Positions 47,250 through 57,284 of a stretch of DNA of 64,000 nucleotides are shown here, piece after piece (position 1 is the first letter of the stretch; each line of letters starts with the position of its first letter). The stretch is from Paralvinella palmiformis (Eukaryota; Annelida; Polychaeta; Terebellida; Alvinellidae). Below the pieces are notes generated by a model, which saw only the letters and a program-made list of their open reading frames with translations, did not search any database and was not told the origin of the DNA. Made by a program: the position numbers and the translations under genes. The DNA is taken from assembly GCA_025642065.1 (NCBI GenBank), contig JAODUP010000840.1:1-64000 (forward strand), given 5' to 3'.

Positions 47250-48060
47250 TACTTTTGATGAATTGATCAGGATTTGCTCTTCGTCCTCTTTCCTCTGGCA
47301 AAAAGAAAACTTGATAGATTGGATTCACTTAATTCTGAGAAAATCTTTGGTCACCAGAGGATAAATAAAGAGCCGTGGAGGGGGAGAGGTGAGGAAAAGA
47401 GGACGTGAGAATGGAAATTGTGGACGTGGAATATTTGCCGAAGACAGGATTAGTCTTATCGGCATCAATACAGGAGAAAGGAGGTAATGTGAACACGAGC
47501 AGATCCGGAAATCTAAACATGGAAAAGGAGTAAAGAACTTGGACAAATATGATCCAGATTAGGATAATCGTCTTGGCAGAAAAACAAATTAACTTCCGCT
47601 TGCCAAAGCACGATGGCGTCAGTCGCGTTTTAAATTAATCGCGTTTAAAATTGATTGCCTCAATGAGTCCCATTATATTCCGGATTGACCTTGTTTGGAA
47701 AGCTCCCAGTTATATTTTTGTTACCAAGTCAACAGATTTCCTTTCATTCAGCCTCTACGTAAATTAATTCACACAGCAGTAAATACGTATCTAACTCAGT
47801 ATACTAACCTATAGATCACTATCTGGCACAGTCTACGGGACTATAGATCAGTATCTAGCTCAGTTCACACCAATGTAGATCAGAATCTGGTCCAGTCTAC
47901 TCACCTCTAGATGATTATTTGGATCAGTCCATTCACTTGTAGATTAAAATCTAGTTCAGCCGATTTACAGTTAGACCAGGATCTGGATCACTTCACTCAC
48001 CTGTAGATCGGTGTCTGGATCAATTTCTTTACCAGTAGATCAGCATCTAACAGATGTAAA
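47250..48060 (+). repeat. Repeat F-related segment with 32-bp minisatellite
   Basis: Similar to the 5' part of F copy 1 (TTGATAGATTGGATTCACTT near 47311; TTGTTTGGAAAGCTCCCAG near 47692). Contains the longest 32-bp array, described separately. The 61-73-codon frames at 47179-47546 are unsupported. Confidence 0.5.
47790..48045 (-). repeat. 32-bp minisatellite, longest array
   Basis: About 7.5 units of exactly 32 bp on the minus strand. Most read G(A/T)(T/G)CCAGATACTGATCTA then CAGGTGAGT and a GAACT-like end. Several units retain CTACAGGTGAGT or CTAGAGGTGAGT, a good match to a consensus 5' splice site. Confidence 0.9.
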
Positions 48061-48101
48061 TAATCATGCATCATTGAAATGTTTTACTCTGAAACCATAC
48101 A

Positions 48102-48380
48102 TTATTCTGGATTCATATTATCTATCAATGCCATTACATCGGATATTATTTTATGGAGTACCTCACGCTTCCAGCCAGGCAACAATCTAAACGCAAATAT
48201 ATTACCCAGTGATGAATGGTTTATGTCAACGGGCATATGACCGAGAGACTGCTTCCCTTTACTGATGGGTGAAACTTCCTCTAGACTTAGGTCAGAACAC
48301 TCACGATATTGTAAGCTGACGCCTAAACTACAAGACAGCTCCAAAAGGTAATCGCCCTTTATCTTCATTTCGCATCTCAA
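48102..48380 (-). CDS. Hypothetical 92-codon ORF next to the 32-bp array
   Basis: Open frame from ATG at 48380, not visibly repetitive. It contains SPISKGKQSLGHMPVDINHS, then FAFRLLPGWKREVLHKI. A paralogous, broken copy is at 34.89-35.2 kb, with the same neighbour (32-bp units) on the same side. The LPGWKRE stretch faintly recalls the start of a methyl-CpG-binding-type domain (GW-x-RE), but the rest of that domain is not convincing and I do not assign it. It could be an exon of an old gene or a frame in a dispersed repeat. The ATG may not be the true beginning, since the frame continues upstream towards 48420. Confidence 0.3.
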   Translation of the reverse strand: MRCEMKIKGDYLLELSCSLGVSLQYRECSDLSLEEVSPISKGKQSLGHMPVDINHSSLGNIFAFRLLPGWKREVLHKIISDVMALIDNMNPE

Positions 48381-48455
48381 TTTTCAATTCCACTTTTAAA
48401 TGGTCGGTTTATGTTTCTACGGAAACAAGGATCGCAAATGATCACTTCTCGCCCA

Positions 48456-48634
48456 TGACGTCATCTTCCGAAATTGTACGACCGAAAAGCCGAGGAGGTA
48501 CATTCCACGAAGTCTTATCGCATGTTGTGATGACCTTTTGCATACGTCAGTGCTTCGTCGCTGAAAAGCTATAAAACATATTCAACTATTAAATCAAAAC
48601 GCGACGTGAGAGCGAGTCTCATTAGATGACGTCA
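48456..48634. promoter_or_regulatory. Two CRE-like TGACGTCA palindromes
   Basis: Perfect TGACGTCA at 48456-48463 and 48627-48634 in a locally CpG-containing stretch upstream of the THAP-bearing inverted repeat. CRE-like sites bind CREB/ATF proteins in animals; use here is inferred only. Confidence 0.4.
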
Positions 48635-48774
48635 TCGTCGATAACGGTCATGTTCGTAAGCGGAAGAATTATGAATATACGACTCGGTATGACGATACGA
48701 CGATAATCAAAACAAAGTTATTGATCAATGGAGAACGTGCCGCATTTATATTGATGATTCCATAACGAATTTGG

Positions 48775-49378
48775 TGGCTGACCACATAGCGTCGTGCTAA
48801 CCATTGACCTAACAGAAAACTAGACCGAACACGGCCGCCGATTTGATGGCAAACAGGTCCCAACTTCCGGTCGAGGAAAAGGGGAACGCAGACTGCAAAA
48901 TCAGGTTTATAAACGTGGTGAATTATTGTTGTGTCGATGGTTGCATAAGTCGTGGGCGTGGAAGTAATACAAACGGGATATATTTTCATCGGTAAGTATA
49001 AGGAACACATTTAAAATAGCTGTTAAAGCGGGATTTTTGGGCGGGAAATTAACCTTAACTATTATTATTATATTTAGCCTGTTCGACAACCGACGGCCTA
49101 TCTCTGGCGTTTGATGCCAATTAAACTATATCTACGGACTTACATAAAACGACATTTACATATTTCATGGCATATAATAGGACAGGAATAATACAGACTG
49201 TAAATTATAATGCACACATCACAATAAATGTCCGTATTCGCAGGTTCAAAACTCGAAGCGCAGCCGCTTCAACTTTGATTTTTGCCACTACCGGAAGTCA
49301 GCGCTGTTTGGTCATGGCGGCTCATTCAAACATCACTGACTACTCGGTCTAGTTTTCTTTTAGGTCAATGGTGATAAC
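48775..49378. mobile_element. Small inverted-repeat element enclosing a THAP exon
   Basis: Left arm (about 48790-48872) and right arm (about 49255-49378, inverted) share ATTGACCTAA, AGAAAACTAGACCGA, GCCGCC and ACTTCCGGT in the same order, with indels. The arms enclose about 380 bp that starts with a THAP-type zinc-finger exon. THAP domains are the DNA-binding domains of P-element-like transposases and of their domesticated relatives. The enclosed region is too short for a transposase, so this is either a deleted non-autonomous copy or a duplicated promoter/first-exon unit in inverted orientation. Arm termini and target duplications were not resolved. Confidence 0.6.
48915..48991 (+). pseudogene. 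THAP zinc-finger first exon, start codon lost
   Basis: GTG GTG AAT TAT reads VNYCCVDGCISRGRG, SNTNGIYFHR, followed immediately by GGTAAGTATA. The order C-x4-C-x~18-F-H matches the N-terminal half of the C2CH THAP finger (usually M-V-x-x-C-x4-C … FHRFP), and THAP genes and P-like elements often have an intron after FHR. The expected ATG is GTG here, and no downstream exon coding the rest of the finger (C-x2-H) is visible before the right arm. The exon is therefore probably non-functional. Confidence 0.65.
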
Positions 49379-49716
49379 ATAGCTCTGTTTATTACTTACA
49401 ACTATAATAATCTTTCGCATTCTGTAAGTCGCAAGTTTATCTCCGTGTCCAATTGATCACATCAAGATTGTTTCTGTTTGTAAACTAGTTTAAATACAAA
49501 TCGATGAGTGATCGATGAGTGGCATCTACACACACCGGAGACTTTGTGACATCCTCAAAAAAGTGACAAATAATCTTAGCCACGGACACGGACACGACGA
49601 TACGTCAAATCTATGGATATCATTCTAGATCATTGTTTGTCATCGTCTGGATCAACCAGTCTGAAGTGAACAAAGTAAACAGGATATTGTTTGTGTCTGT
49701 CTTTGCGTCAGACTTG

Positions 49717-50055
49717 GCGTCTGATAAAATGCTGGACTCGTTATCGCACTTGGTATCATACCTGGTATCACAATTGGTATCATATTTGGCATCACGATTG
49801 GTAACACACTTGGCATCATAATTGGTATCACGCGTGGTATCATATTTGATATCACAATTGGTATCACACTTAGTATCACAAATGTTATCACACTTGGCAT
49901 CACACTTGGTATCACAATTGATATCCCACTTTGTTTCACACTTGGTATCACAATTGGTATCACAATTGGCATCACAATTGGGATGACACTTGGCATCAGA
50001 CTTGGTATCACAATTGAAACCACACTTGGTATAACGATTGGTATCACATTATGTC
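49717..50055. repeat. 15-bp minisatellite (TTGGTATCACACTTG type)
   Basis: More than 20 degenerate 15-bp units. Because 15 is a multiple of three, the minus strand gives a 159-codon frame with a five-residue period (IVIPS), which is a repeat translation and not a supported gene. Confidence 0.93.
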
Positions 50056-50175
50056 TGTCATTTGATAAACAAAACATCAGAAATAATATATTATACGCTG
50101 TCTTCTTTCGAACACACAAGTACGCGTGCATCTAAACAAATAGATAAGCATAAGTAGAGGTGCATGCACACGCAG

Positions 50176-50207
<32 letters not shown>

Positions 50208-50230
50208 CATAGATACACACACACAGAGAC

Positions 50231-50293
<63 letters not shown>

Positions 50294-50299
50294 TAAAAG

Positions 50300-50354
<55 letters not shown>
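50176..50354. repeat. (CA)n/(AT)n/(GA)n compound microsatellite
   Basis: CA run, AT run, CA and GA run in succession. Confidence 0.97.
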
Positions 50355-50356
<2 letters not shown>

Positions 50357-50424
50357 GAGAGACGCACACAAAAACACAAGAACAAAAACACAAGTCACAG
50401 ATGAATGATAAAAGTATTGATGTA

Positions 50425-51290
50425 CAATAGAGATAATGTGGATGGTAAAAGCTAAGATATGGGGATTAGAGACGCAATGTAGAATAATAGTCACGGTGAG
50501 ACGTGGTGGACAATGGAGAACAATGGAGGACAATAGAGGACAAGAAAGATAATGGGTAAATAAGGGGTGGTAAGGCGGGAGCTAGAATGTCAATGAGAGT
50601 ATAGAGTGGTAATGGAGATAAGAGTGGTAATGGGGGATGAGTGTTAATGGTGAATTAGATTGGTAATGGTGAATAGAATGGCAATAGAAGACTAGAAGGT
50701 AATTAGGAAATTCGAGTGGTAAAGCGTAATGAGTGGACTAGAGTGGTAAAGGGGGGATTATAATGGTAGTTGTGGACAAGAATGGAAATTTGAAATAGGT
50801 GGACCAGAATGGAAAATTGGGGATCAGAATGGAAATTGAGGACAAGTTTGATAATGGAGGACAGAAACGCCAATAGGGGAGAAACCTAATAATGGGGGAA
50901 TAAGTGTAGTATTGGGGAGTGGGGCGAGTTTGATAACGGCAGACAAGTACGATAATGGAGAGACAAGTGTTGTAATGGAAGATAATAGTGGTATTTGATG
51001 GACAATATTGGTAATGGGGCGTCATTAGTGGAAATGGGGGACCATGGTGCAAATGAATGGTTAAGATTGGTAATGGAGGACAAGACTGGTAAACGTGGAC
51101 TAATATAGAAGACCAATAGAAGTAATGAAGGACACTCCTGTCATCGGGGATAAGAATGGTAAAGTGAGAGGAAATATTAGTAATGGGGGAAATGTGCTGA
51201 TAATGCTGGGAGCATAGTGATAATGGAAGAACGGAAAGATAATGAATATCAAGACGAGAAACTTAATAGATAACAAGAGAGTTACTTGAA
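50425..51290 (+). repeat. 18-bp minisatellite, orientation 2
   Basis: Degenerate tandem array of GAGTGGTAATGGAGATAA / GGACAATGGAG type units over about 860 bp. Reverse complement of the array at 34205-34800. The minus-strand frames of 76-104 codons are repeat translations. Confidence 0.9.
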
Positions 51291-51324
51291 GATAAAAGGG
51301 GCTATTTTATTGTTTTAGATAGTG

Positions 51325-51340
51325 CGTGCGTGCGTGCGTG

Positions 51341-51379
<39 letters not shown>

Positions 51380-51386
51380 TGTGTGT
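51325..51386. repeat. (GTGC)n microsatellite
   Basis: GTGC tetranucleotide run leading into GTGTGTGTTTTAG. Confidence 0.97.
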
Positions 51387-51535
51387 GTTTTAGTCGTGTA
51401 TAATAAGGCACAGAGAATATCGAACCGTGAATTCAAACTCTGGACGATTCTTCAGGGGACTGAATATAGAGTAGCGACTATCCATACTGAGACATGTGTA
51501 ATGTCTCACCAGTCCCTACATCTCCACAAATCTAT
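51387..51535 (+). repeat. Repeat alpha head fragment, apparently joined to beta-like sequence
   Basis: TTTTAG leader, then GGCACAGAGAATATCGAACC and the palindromic CTCTGGAC … GTCTCACCAGTCCCTA. Then, instead of the alpha continuation GCCGCCAAGC, it reads CATCTCCACAAATCTATATA, resembling the beta sequence CCTCCATAAATCTATATA. The junction suggests recombination or a mixed ancestral form. Confidence 0.75.
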
Positions 51536-52300
51536 ATAATCGTAGACCATTACATATGTCTGTGATATTACTATTCGTGTACAGTTTAAATAACAATATC
51601 ATCCCGCATGTTGATATGACCATAATATATTTCGGGTCGATTATATCATTATATCCAAGGTGATATAAATATTCTTGTGAAGACGATATTGCCGTCATAA
51701 TACTATAGTCACTGTAATTATAAAATCATTTATCAACATGATCACCTGTCGACCAGTCTGCACAGCTCATTAGACACCATGAACGTGTGCGGATTACTTG
51801 CTCGATCCAGAGCATCTACATCAGCGCACAATACATTATGCCGTTGCCATTTGACCTTGATACGACCTTTTAGCTTACGTCAGGTCAGACTGCCATAGAA
51901 CGGCCGTATTCCCGCTCTTCCTAATCCAGTTCTCACTTCACTCAACAAACATAATGGCCGACCTCGGATATACGCCTTCCGGATCATTGGTCACGTGACA
52001 GAATGGTTACGACGCCTGGATCGTGAGAAGATTCTTCGGGATGCTTTCACCAAAACAATAACATCTAAGGAGACTGTTACCTGGTGATTTCACGCCTTCG
52101 GGATAGAGACAACCTAGGATGGGACCAGCTAGTTTCCTACCAAGTAATCGAACCGGAAATGGATTTTTTCTTCGTCTGGATCCTTCTGGGATTTTAGGGA
52201 ACGAACTGTCGGGATCGATGTAATTCCTAATGGCATCAGATAGCATTGTATTCAGGCTTAAGTTTGTGGCTGAGAGATAGATATCTGCTTACAATATGGC
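51536..52300. other. Unassigned, GC-richer segment
   Basis: Contains a 79-codon minus frame (52007-52246; GSRRRKNPFPVRLLGRKLAG) that I do not recognise and cannot support by conservation. CACGTGAC at 51991. It might be an exon or regulatory DNA, but nothing decides this. Confidence 0.35.
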
Positions 52301-52303
52301 GTG

Positions 52304-52475
52304 TGGATGGATGGAAGGATGAACGGATGGATTGATGGATGGGTGGTTGGATGGATGGATGGGTGGATGGGCGGTTGGATGAATGGATGGATAGATTGAT
52401 GGATGAATGGATGGATGGATGGATGGACGTACACACGCACGCACACACACACACACAAACACACACACACAATGA
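52304..52475. repeat. (GGAT)n then (CA)n microsatellites
   Basis: GGATGGAT/GGTT variants to 52428, then a CA run. The His/Pro/Ser minus-strand frames are repeat translations. Confidence 0.96.
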
Positions 52476-52890
52476 TCCTATACTGTGACCTTACTATTTG
52501 ATATATAATCCAATTAACTTTCCGTTTAAACACATTTCTCACACACTCACATTAATGACAACAAAATGACGAACTTAACAACACGTTCTCCTCCGACACA
52601 GGAAATTCTATTTCGGCGAACGGAATGAGATCGAAACGATGTCTAAGAGAGATCGAGAAGATATTTCGTGTCTATCTCGGCACATTTCTGGATCTTATTC
52701 GACCTTAACTAGAGGTCAAAAAACCTCGCCGGAAGTGATGGCAAGGCAACCCTAATATCCGGTAATTGGTGGTTCTTTTCCTTATTATTTGATGTGAATA
52801 TAATTACATAACTTGATGACGATTTGTCGTAATAATGACAAACGACAGATAAATAGGTTGAGATATAAATATACTAAGATAATATGACCT
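52476..52890. other. Unassigned stretch
   Basis: About 415 bp. TCGCCGGAAGTGATGG near 52728 is an ETS-like word. No gene seen. Confidence 0.45.
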
Positions 52891-53195
52891 AATGACTCTC
52901 TCTCTCTTTATCTATCTATATATTTATCTATCTCTTTTTCTATTCTATCTTCTATCTATCTATCTATATATATCTCTCTATCTATCTATATATCTCCCTA
53001 TCACTCACTCACTCACTCATACACACACACTCTCTCTCTCTCTCCCTTTCTCTCTCTCTCTTTCTCTCTCTCGCTCTCTCTATTTCACTCTCATTCTATC
53101 TATGTATGTATCTATCTATCTATCTATCTATCCGGGCATCTTGTGTGTGTGTTTGTCTGTGTGTGCGCGCGCGCGTGTGTGTGTGTACGTGTGCA
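52891..53195. repeat. (CTAT)n/(CT)n/(GT)n compound microsatellite
   Basis: CT and CTAT blocks, a TCAC run, CT blocks, CTAT, then a GT/GC run at 53139-53193. Confidence 0.96.
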
Positions 53196-53254
53196 TGCGT
53201 ATATATGTGCTATGCTGTTTGTCTGTCTATCTGTTTTAAAATCAGACTGATTGT

Positions 53255-53465
53255 TCTACCGTTTGTGTCTGACTTTTCTACAGTTTATATGTCTGACATA
53301 CTACAGCCTGTCGGTTTGACTGTTTCACAGTCTATCTATTTGACTGTCTGTCCGTTTGACTGTTCTACAGTCTGTCTGTTTGACTGTTCTACAGTCTGCC
53401 TATTTGACTGTTCTACAGTCTGTTTATTTGACTGTTCTACAGTATATCTATTTGACTGCTATGTA
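53255..53465 (+). repeat. 24-bp minisatellite (GACTGTTCTACAGTCTGTCT type)
   Basis: Seven to nine units, best at 53350-53460, each with the short palindrome GACTGTTCTACAGTC. The period of 24 gives an eight-residue repeat VCLFDCST in one frame. Confidence 0.92.
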
Positions 53466-53549
53466 TCTTGTTTGGGGCCATAAATGTCAAGTGACAAAGT
53501 CAACAAAATTATTTGGTCAATAATGCAATAAAATGTGAACGACTGGCTC

Positions 53550-53880
53550 TTAGATGAACAACCCATTAGTTTATGAACCCATTAGTTCGTCAGCCTGTTA
53601 TTGGATTGGCCCATTAGTTGATCAACCAATTAACCCATTTGTTCATTATCCTAATTGTTTGCCTATCATAATGTCACTAACTTATCAATCGTCCTATTCC
53701 CATTATCAATACTTTTGTCCTTTGTTAAATGTTCCCATTAGCAGACCATTACTATAACACTCCATTGTTCCATTAGGTCATACAATCATACAGTTTATTA
53801 ATAGACTACTGCATCAGCCTACTAATCCATCAGTCTAACAATCCATCAGTCCATTAATCCATTATGTGATTACCGCATTA
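53550..53880. repeat. Degenerate CCATTAGTTxATCAA-type minisatellite
   Basis: Recurring CCCATTAGTT, CCATTA and CAGTC(C/T)A words with a loose period of about 15-17 bp. Poorly conserved, so unit length is uncertain. Confidence 0.65.
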
Positions 53881-54200
53881 CCTCGCCAGGTCATCACCCT
53901 ATTAATTCCAACAAAATGGCCTCCTTCAAGGGGTTCCAATTTTGATCCGCTTTCAGGCGAGAATTATGGTTATAATTGTATTTAATGTCAAACTAACGTC
54001 GTACCAGGATCGGAAGATTTACTGCGGCAATTATTTCTCGATGATGTCATCTCTATCCAGCTGTTGGTCACGTGACATTTGCCTATCGTGATCCTGGCAT
54101 CATCAATCAATATTCGGCGGAAGTGAACAAAATAACGTTAAGTTAAGTAAGTTAGGTTAAGAATAAAAATTTAAACTGAATATAATTTACGCCTACTTAT
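53881..54200. other. Unassigned stretch
   Basis: CACGTGAC at 54069 and a degenerate GTTAAGTTAAGTAAGTTAGG simple run near 54136. Nothing else. Confidence 0.5.
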
Positions 54201-54203
54201 ATA

Positions 54204-54310
54204 TGTGTCTGTCTGTCTGTCTGTCTAGCTGTATGTGTATACACACGCGCGCACTCACACACATACATACATATACACCCACATACACACACACACAGAC
54301 AAACATACAC
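54204..54310. repeat. (GTCT)n and imperfect (CA)n/(CATA)n microsatellites
   Basis: GTCT run at 54205-54227 and ACACAC/ACATACAT blocks to about 54305. Confidence 0.93.
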
Positions 54311-54765
54311 ATACATACGCATACAAACAATGCGCACAAAGTGATATATCTGTGTATATATTTCCGATATTTTCACGAAATAAAGAAGAGTTATATTCGA
54401 AAAACTGAATATCACCTTAAACCTAGCACCTACCCTATTTATATCACATTTTATTATTCTTGGTAATTGTTTTTAATAATCAATATTTGATATTTTGATA
54501 TGGAGGAATTAAACTAGTCAATAACTTCATGCCTGAGAGATGCATTTTAATGAATTTATGTTCGTTCTATAATCATATGTAATTAATGTTTTCAAATGCA
54601 CAGCGCACAAAAATGCCTAGACAACCAACATTCTCTAAAACATGCTTTAATAATTAAGCTAACCATAACTTCATATTCTTTTGTAATGTTTGTAATCTTG
54701 CTACTTGCCTACTGGAAATGGAACTGAAGTGTAGCAATGTTATTCCTGGATAACATTACAGTAAT
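54311..54765. other. Unassigned AT-rich stretch
   Basis: Nothing supportable seen. Confidence 0.55.
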
Positions 54766-54766
54766 G

Positions 54767-54806
<40 letters not shown>
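54766..54806. repeat. (AT)n microsatellite
   Basis: AT dinucleotide run. Confidence 0.97.
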
Positions 54807-54807
<1 letters not shown>

Positions 54808-54820
54808 ATTCGTATATAAC

Positions 54821-54880
54821 ACCGCGGCTCCGAGGTCTAACTGGTAGCGCGTTGGATAACACCCAACGCACACTGGGACT
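54821..54880 (+). mobile_element. SINE type 1 head fragment
   Basis: CGCGGCTCCGAGGTCTAACT then GGTAGCGCGTTGGAT matches the first half of the tRNA-like head. It is truncated where LINE-derived sequence begins. Confidence 0.72.
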
Positions 54881-55158
54881 GGTGCTTTTTCAGTTGCTGT
54901 CCCTACTCTTTGGAATTCACTCTCTGTCATCAAGTAGCATAGTTTCTTTCCGTCACCATTTAAAAACTTTTTATATTTGCGTATTATTCCTAAGTTTTCA
55001 CGCCATCTGATCACTGTTGATGAACTTTGCATCGTACCTGGACTATGAGTTTGCCCAAACCCTGTACTAGGTGCGCCATTGAGCTCGATATTTTACGAGG
55101 GTATTGGCGCAATAGAAGTTTTGTACTTATTAATTATAATTATTATTATTATTATTAC
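54881..55158 (+). mobile_element. L2/CR1-like LINE 3' end, plus strand
   Basis: Reads VPTLW-NSLSVIK (near 54900-54935, one stop nearby), then FKNFLYLRIIPKFSRHLI, then the 3' end TTGGCGCAATAGAAG and TTTTGTACTTATTAATT and an ATT run. Same family as 42396-42910 and 39818-39965. 5'-truncated, as is usual for LINE insertions. Confidence 0.83.
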
Positions 55159-55564
55159 CCAGATAACACAGTGAATTTTATATTACGGGCCAGAACTACC
55201 TGCCTAACTTTACCTGAGAGAGAGAGAAAAGCAAATTTCTAACTATTGATATAATGGTAGTTAAATAATGTATGTACTGCGTCAGCTGGATACACAATCC
55301 CTCTACAACATTATCCGGATCTCTACATCTCTCGATCCGGAGAGACTAAACAAACGGAAGAGATAATGTCAGACCCATACCCTAATTAGACCATGATAAA
55401 GCTTTTCATCACTACGGTGCCACAGTATTTACCAAAACATTTCTTCCGGATCAGTGAGATCCAGGGGGAGAATAACGTGATGTGGTGTGGGATTATCACA
55501 GTATGGCCGAAGATTTAAAATGCGTATCGGAAATTATATTGATCTGTAGATGTTGTAGCTGATT

Positions 55565-55565
<1 letters not shown>
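55159..55565. other. Unassigned stretch
   Basis: About 400 bp. Nothing recognised. Confidence 0.55.

Positions 55566-55603
<38 letters not shown>
55566..55603. repeat. (AT)n then short (GT)n
   Basis: AT run followed by TATGTGTGTATTAAC at the alpha leader. Confidence 0.95.
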
Positions 55604-57284
55604 ATTAACTGTGTATAATAAGGCACAGGCACAGAGAACCTCGAACCGTGAATTCAAACTCTGGACGTTTCTTCAGGGGACTGAATCCAGAGTGGCGACT
55701 TTTCTTGCTGAGACATGTGTAATGTCTCACCAGTCCCTAAATTACAGCAAAAACAAAGCGAATCACCTACAACCGTGGAGTTTGGGAGTAGAACACCAGA
55801 AGTCAGATCACGGCAGTAAAGAGAATGTTTAGCTTAATTCAGCCATATTTATGGCTATCTTTTTAATTGCTGTATCTTTCTTCAAAGCAATACTATAAAA
55901 CCATATAACCCAATTGTCACTGTCTTCGAGATGCGATACACATTTTCTATTCCTGGGTCAGGAGTACGACTACTATTACATTGAGCTTTATCTTAATTAC
56001 TATTAAAAGACTGACATCTGCGCTGAAGCAGACCGTAATGGCGCGTCATAGCTTCCGTACTGTTTGAACTATGCTATCATTTTCAAACCTGACCTAATTT
56101 ATGCTATTCTAACTATTGTAGTTCTTAAATGTTATTTATGACAAGCAGATTAGAGAGAATCTTGACTCTCATAGTACAAACTGGACATAACAGATCGGAC
56201 CTAGGAAAGATAATTCTATTCCCACATACAACCAAGGTGAATTATATAAGTTGTTATATAAAACCCACCAACCGCGCGAGCTGTGTCCAATGCCACCAAG
56301 ATGCGATGCAGTGTTTCTATTCCTGAGTCAGGAGTACATGATTTAAGAGCGTACTGTGCCTGCTACAGTCATTTAAATGCTGGATAACCAGGCCAAACAC
56401 CTAAACGGCGTGCCTCCAAAGACGCAAATAGTACATGGATTATACAGCTCTAGATCAACTTTTCTTGAATGCAAGGAAATATGGTCTCCACGCATAGAAA
56501 ACGGAACTTTCTCAACCGCAGCATAATATGCCTTGTGATATTTGCTGGAGGGTCAAATACCTCATAAACATACAAATCCAATAAATACTATGACCTACTC
56601 GTCACTATTACATCGGCGCTTTAGCAGACCGTTGTGGCAGAATTGCCGTTCTATATATTAACATTTTCAAATCAGACCTAATGTCTGCTATACAAACTAT
56701 AATTGTAATATAGGGTTTTATTAATGACAAGGAGACTAAAGTTAGCCTTGAATGTCATAGTACAGACTGGACATAACTGGACCTAGGAAAGATAATTCTA
56801 TTCCCACACAACTAAGGTGAATTATATATACAACTAAACTTGTTATATAAAACACACCAACCCCACGAGCTGTGTCCAATGCCACCGCTCGAGATGCGAT
56901 GCAGTGTTTCTATTCCTGAGTCAGGAGTACATTCTTTAAGAGCGTACTGTGTCTGCTACAGTCATTTAAATGCTGGATAACCAGGCCAAACGCCCCAAAC
57001 AGCATTATCCAAGACATAAATAGTGCACGAATGCCGTAACTCTAGATCAACTTTTCTTAGAACGCATGGACCTGAAACATACAGTCTCCACGCACAGAAA
57101 AAGAAAATCTTAACCGCAGCATAATATGCCTTGTGATAGTTGCTAGAGATCAAATACCTCATAAGCATACAAATCCAATACATTCTATGACCTACTCGTC
57201 ACTAACCCTTTATATCAAATATTACAAAATTGGTAAAAAGAAAACACGAACCTCAATCTCTGGCACGGGCAATGTGTGTTTTAA
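55604..57284 (+). repeat. Repeat alpha, full unit (copy 2)
   Basis: Leader TAATAAGGCACAGGCAC, head (about 55620-55980), body subunit S1 (about 55985-56610), S2 (about 56610-57215), and terminal stretch GAACCTCAATCTCTGGCACG plus GGCAATGTGTGTTTTAACTG. That last string is the start of the next leader, so the unit is about 1.68 kb and is arranged in tandem. The leader after it continues as beta. The 78-codon frame 55596-55832 (LWTFLQGTESRVATFL, CVMSHQSL) is shared with later copies. Confidence 0.9.

Noticed and set aside
48102..48380. Methyl-CpG-binding domain gene based on LPGWKREV
   Set aside because: Only the first few residues fit; the remaining domain residues are absent and downstream sequence is minisatellite. 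Kept only as a hypothetical ORF.
54130..54165. Telomere-like TTAGG repeat
   Set aside because: Only one TTAGG in a short GTTAAG-type run; no tandem telomeric array.
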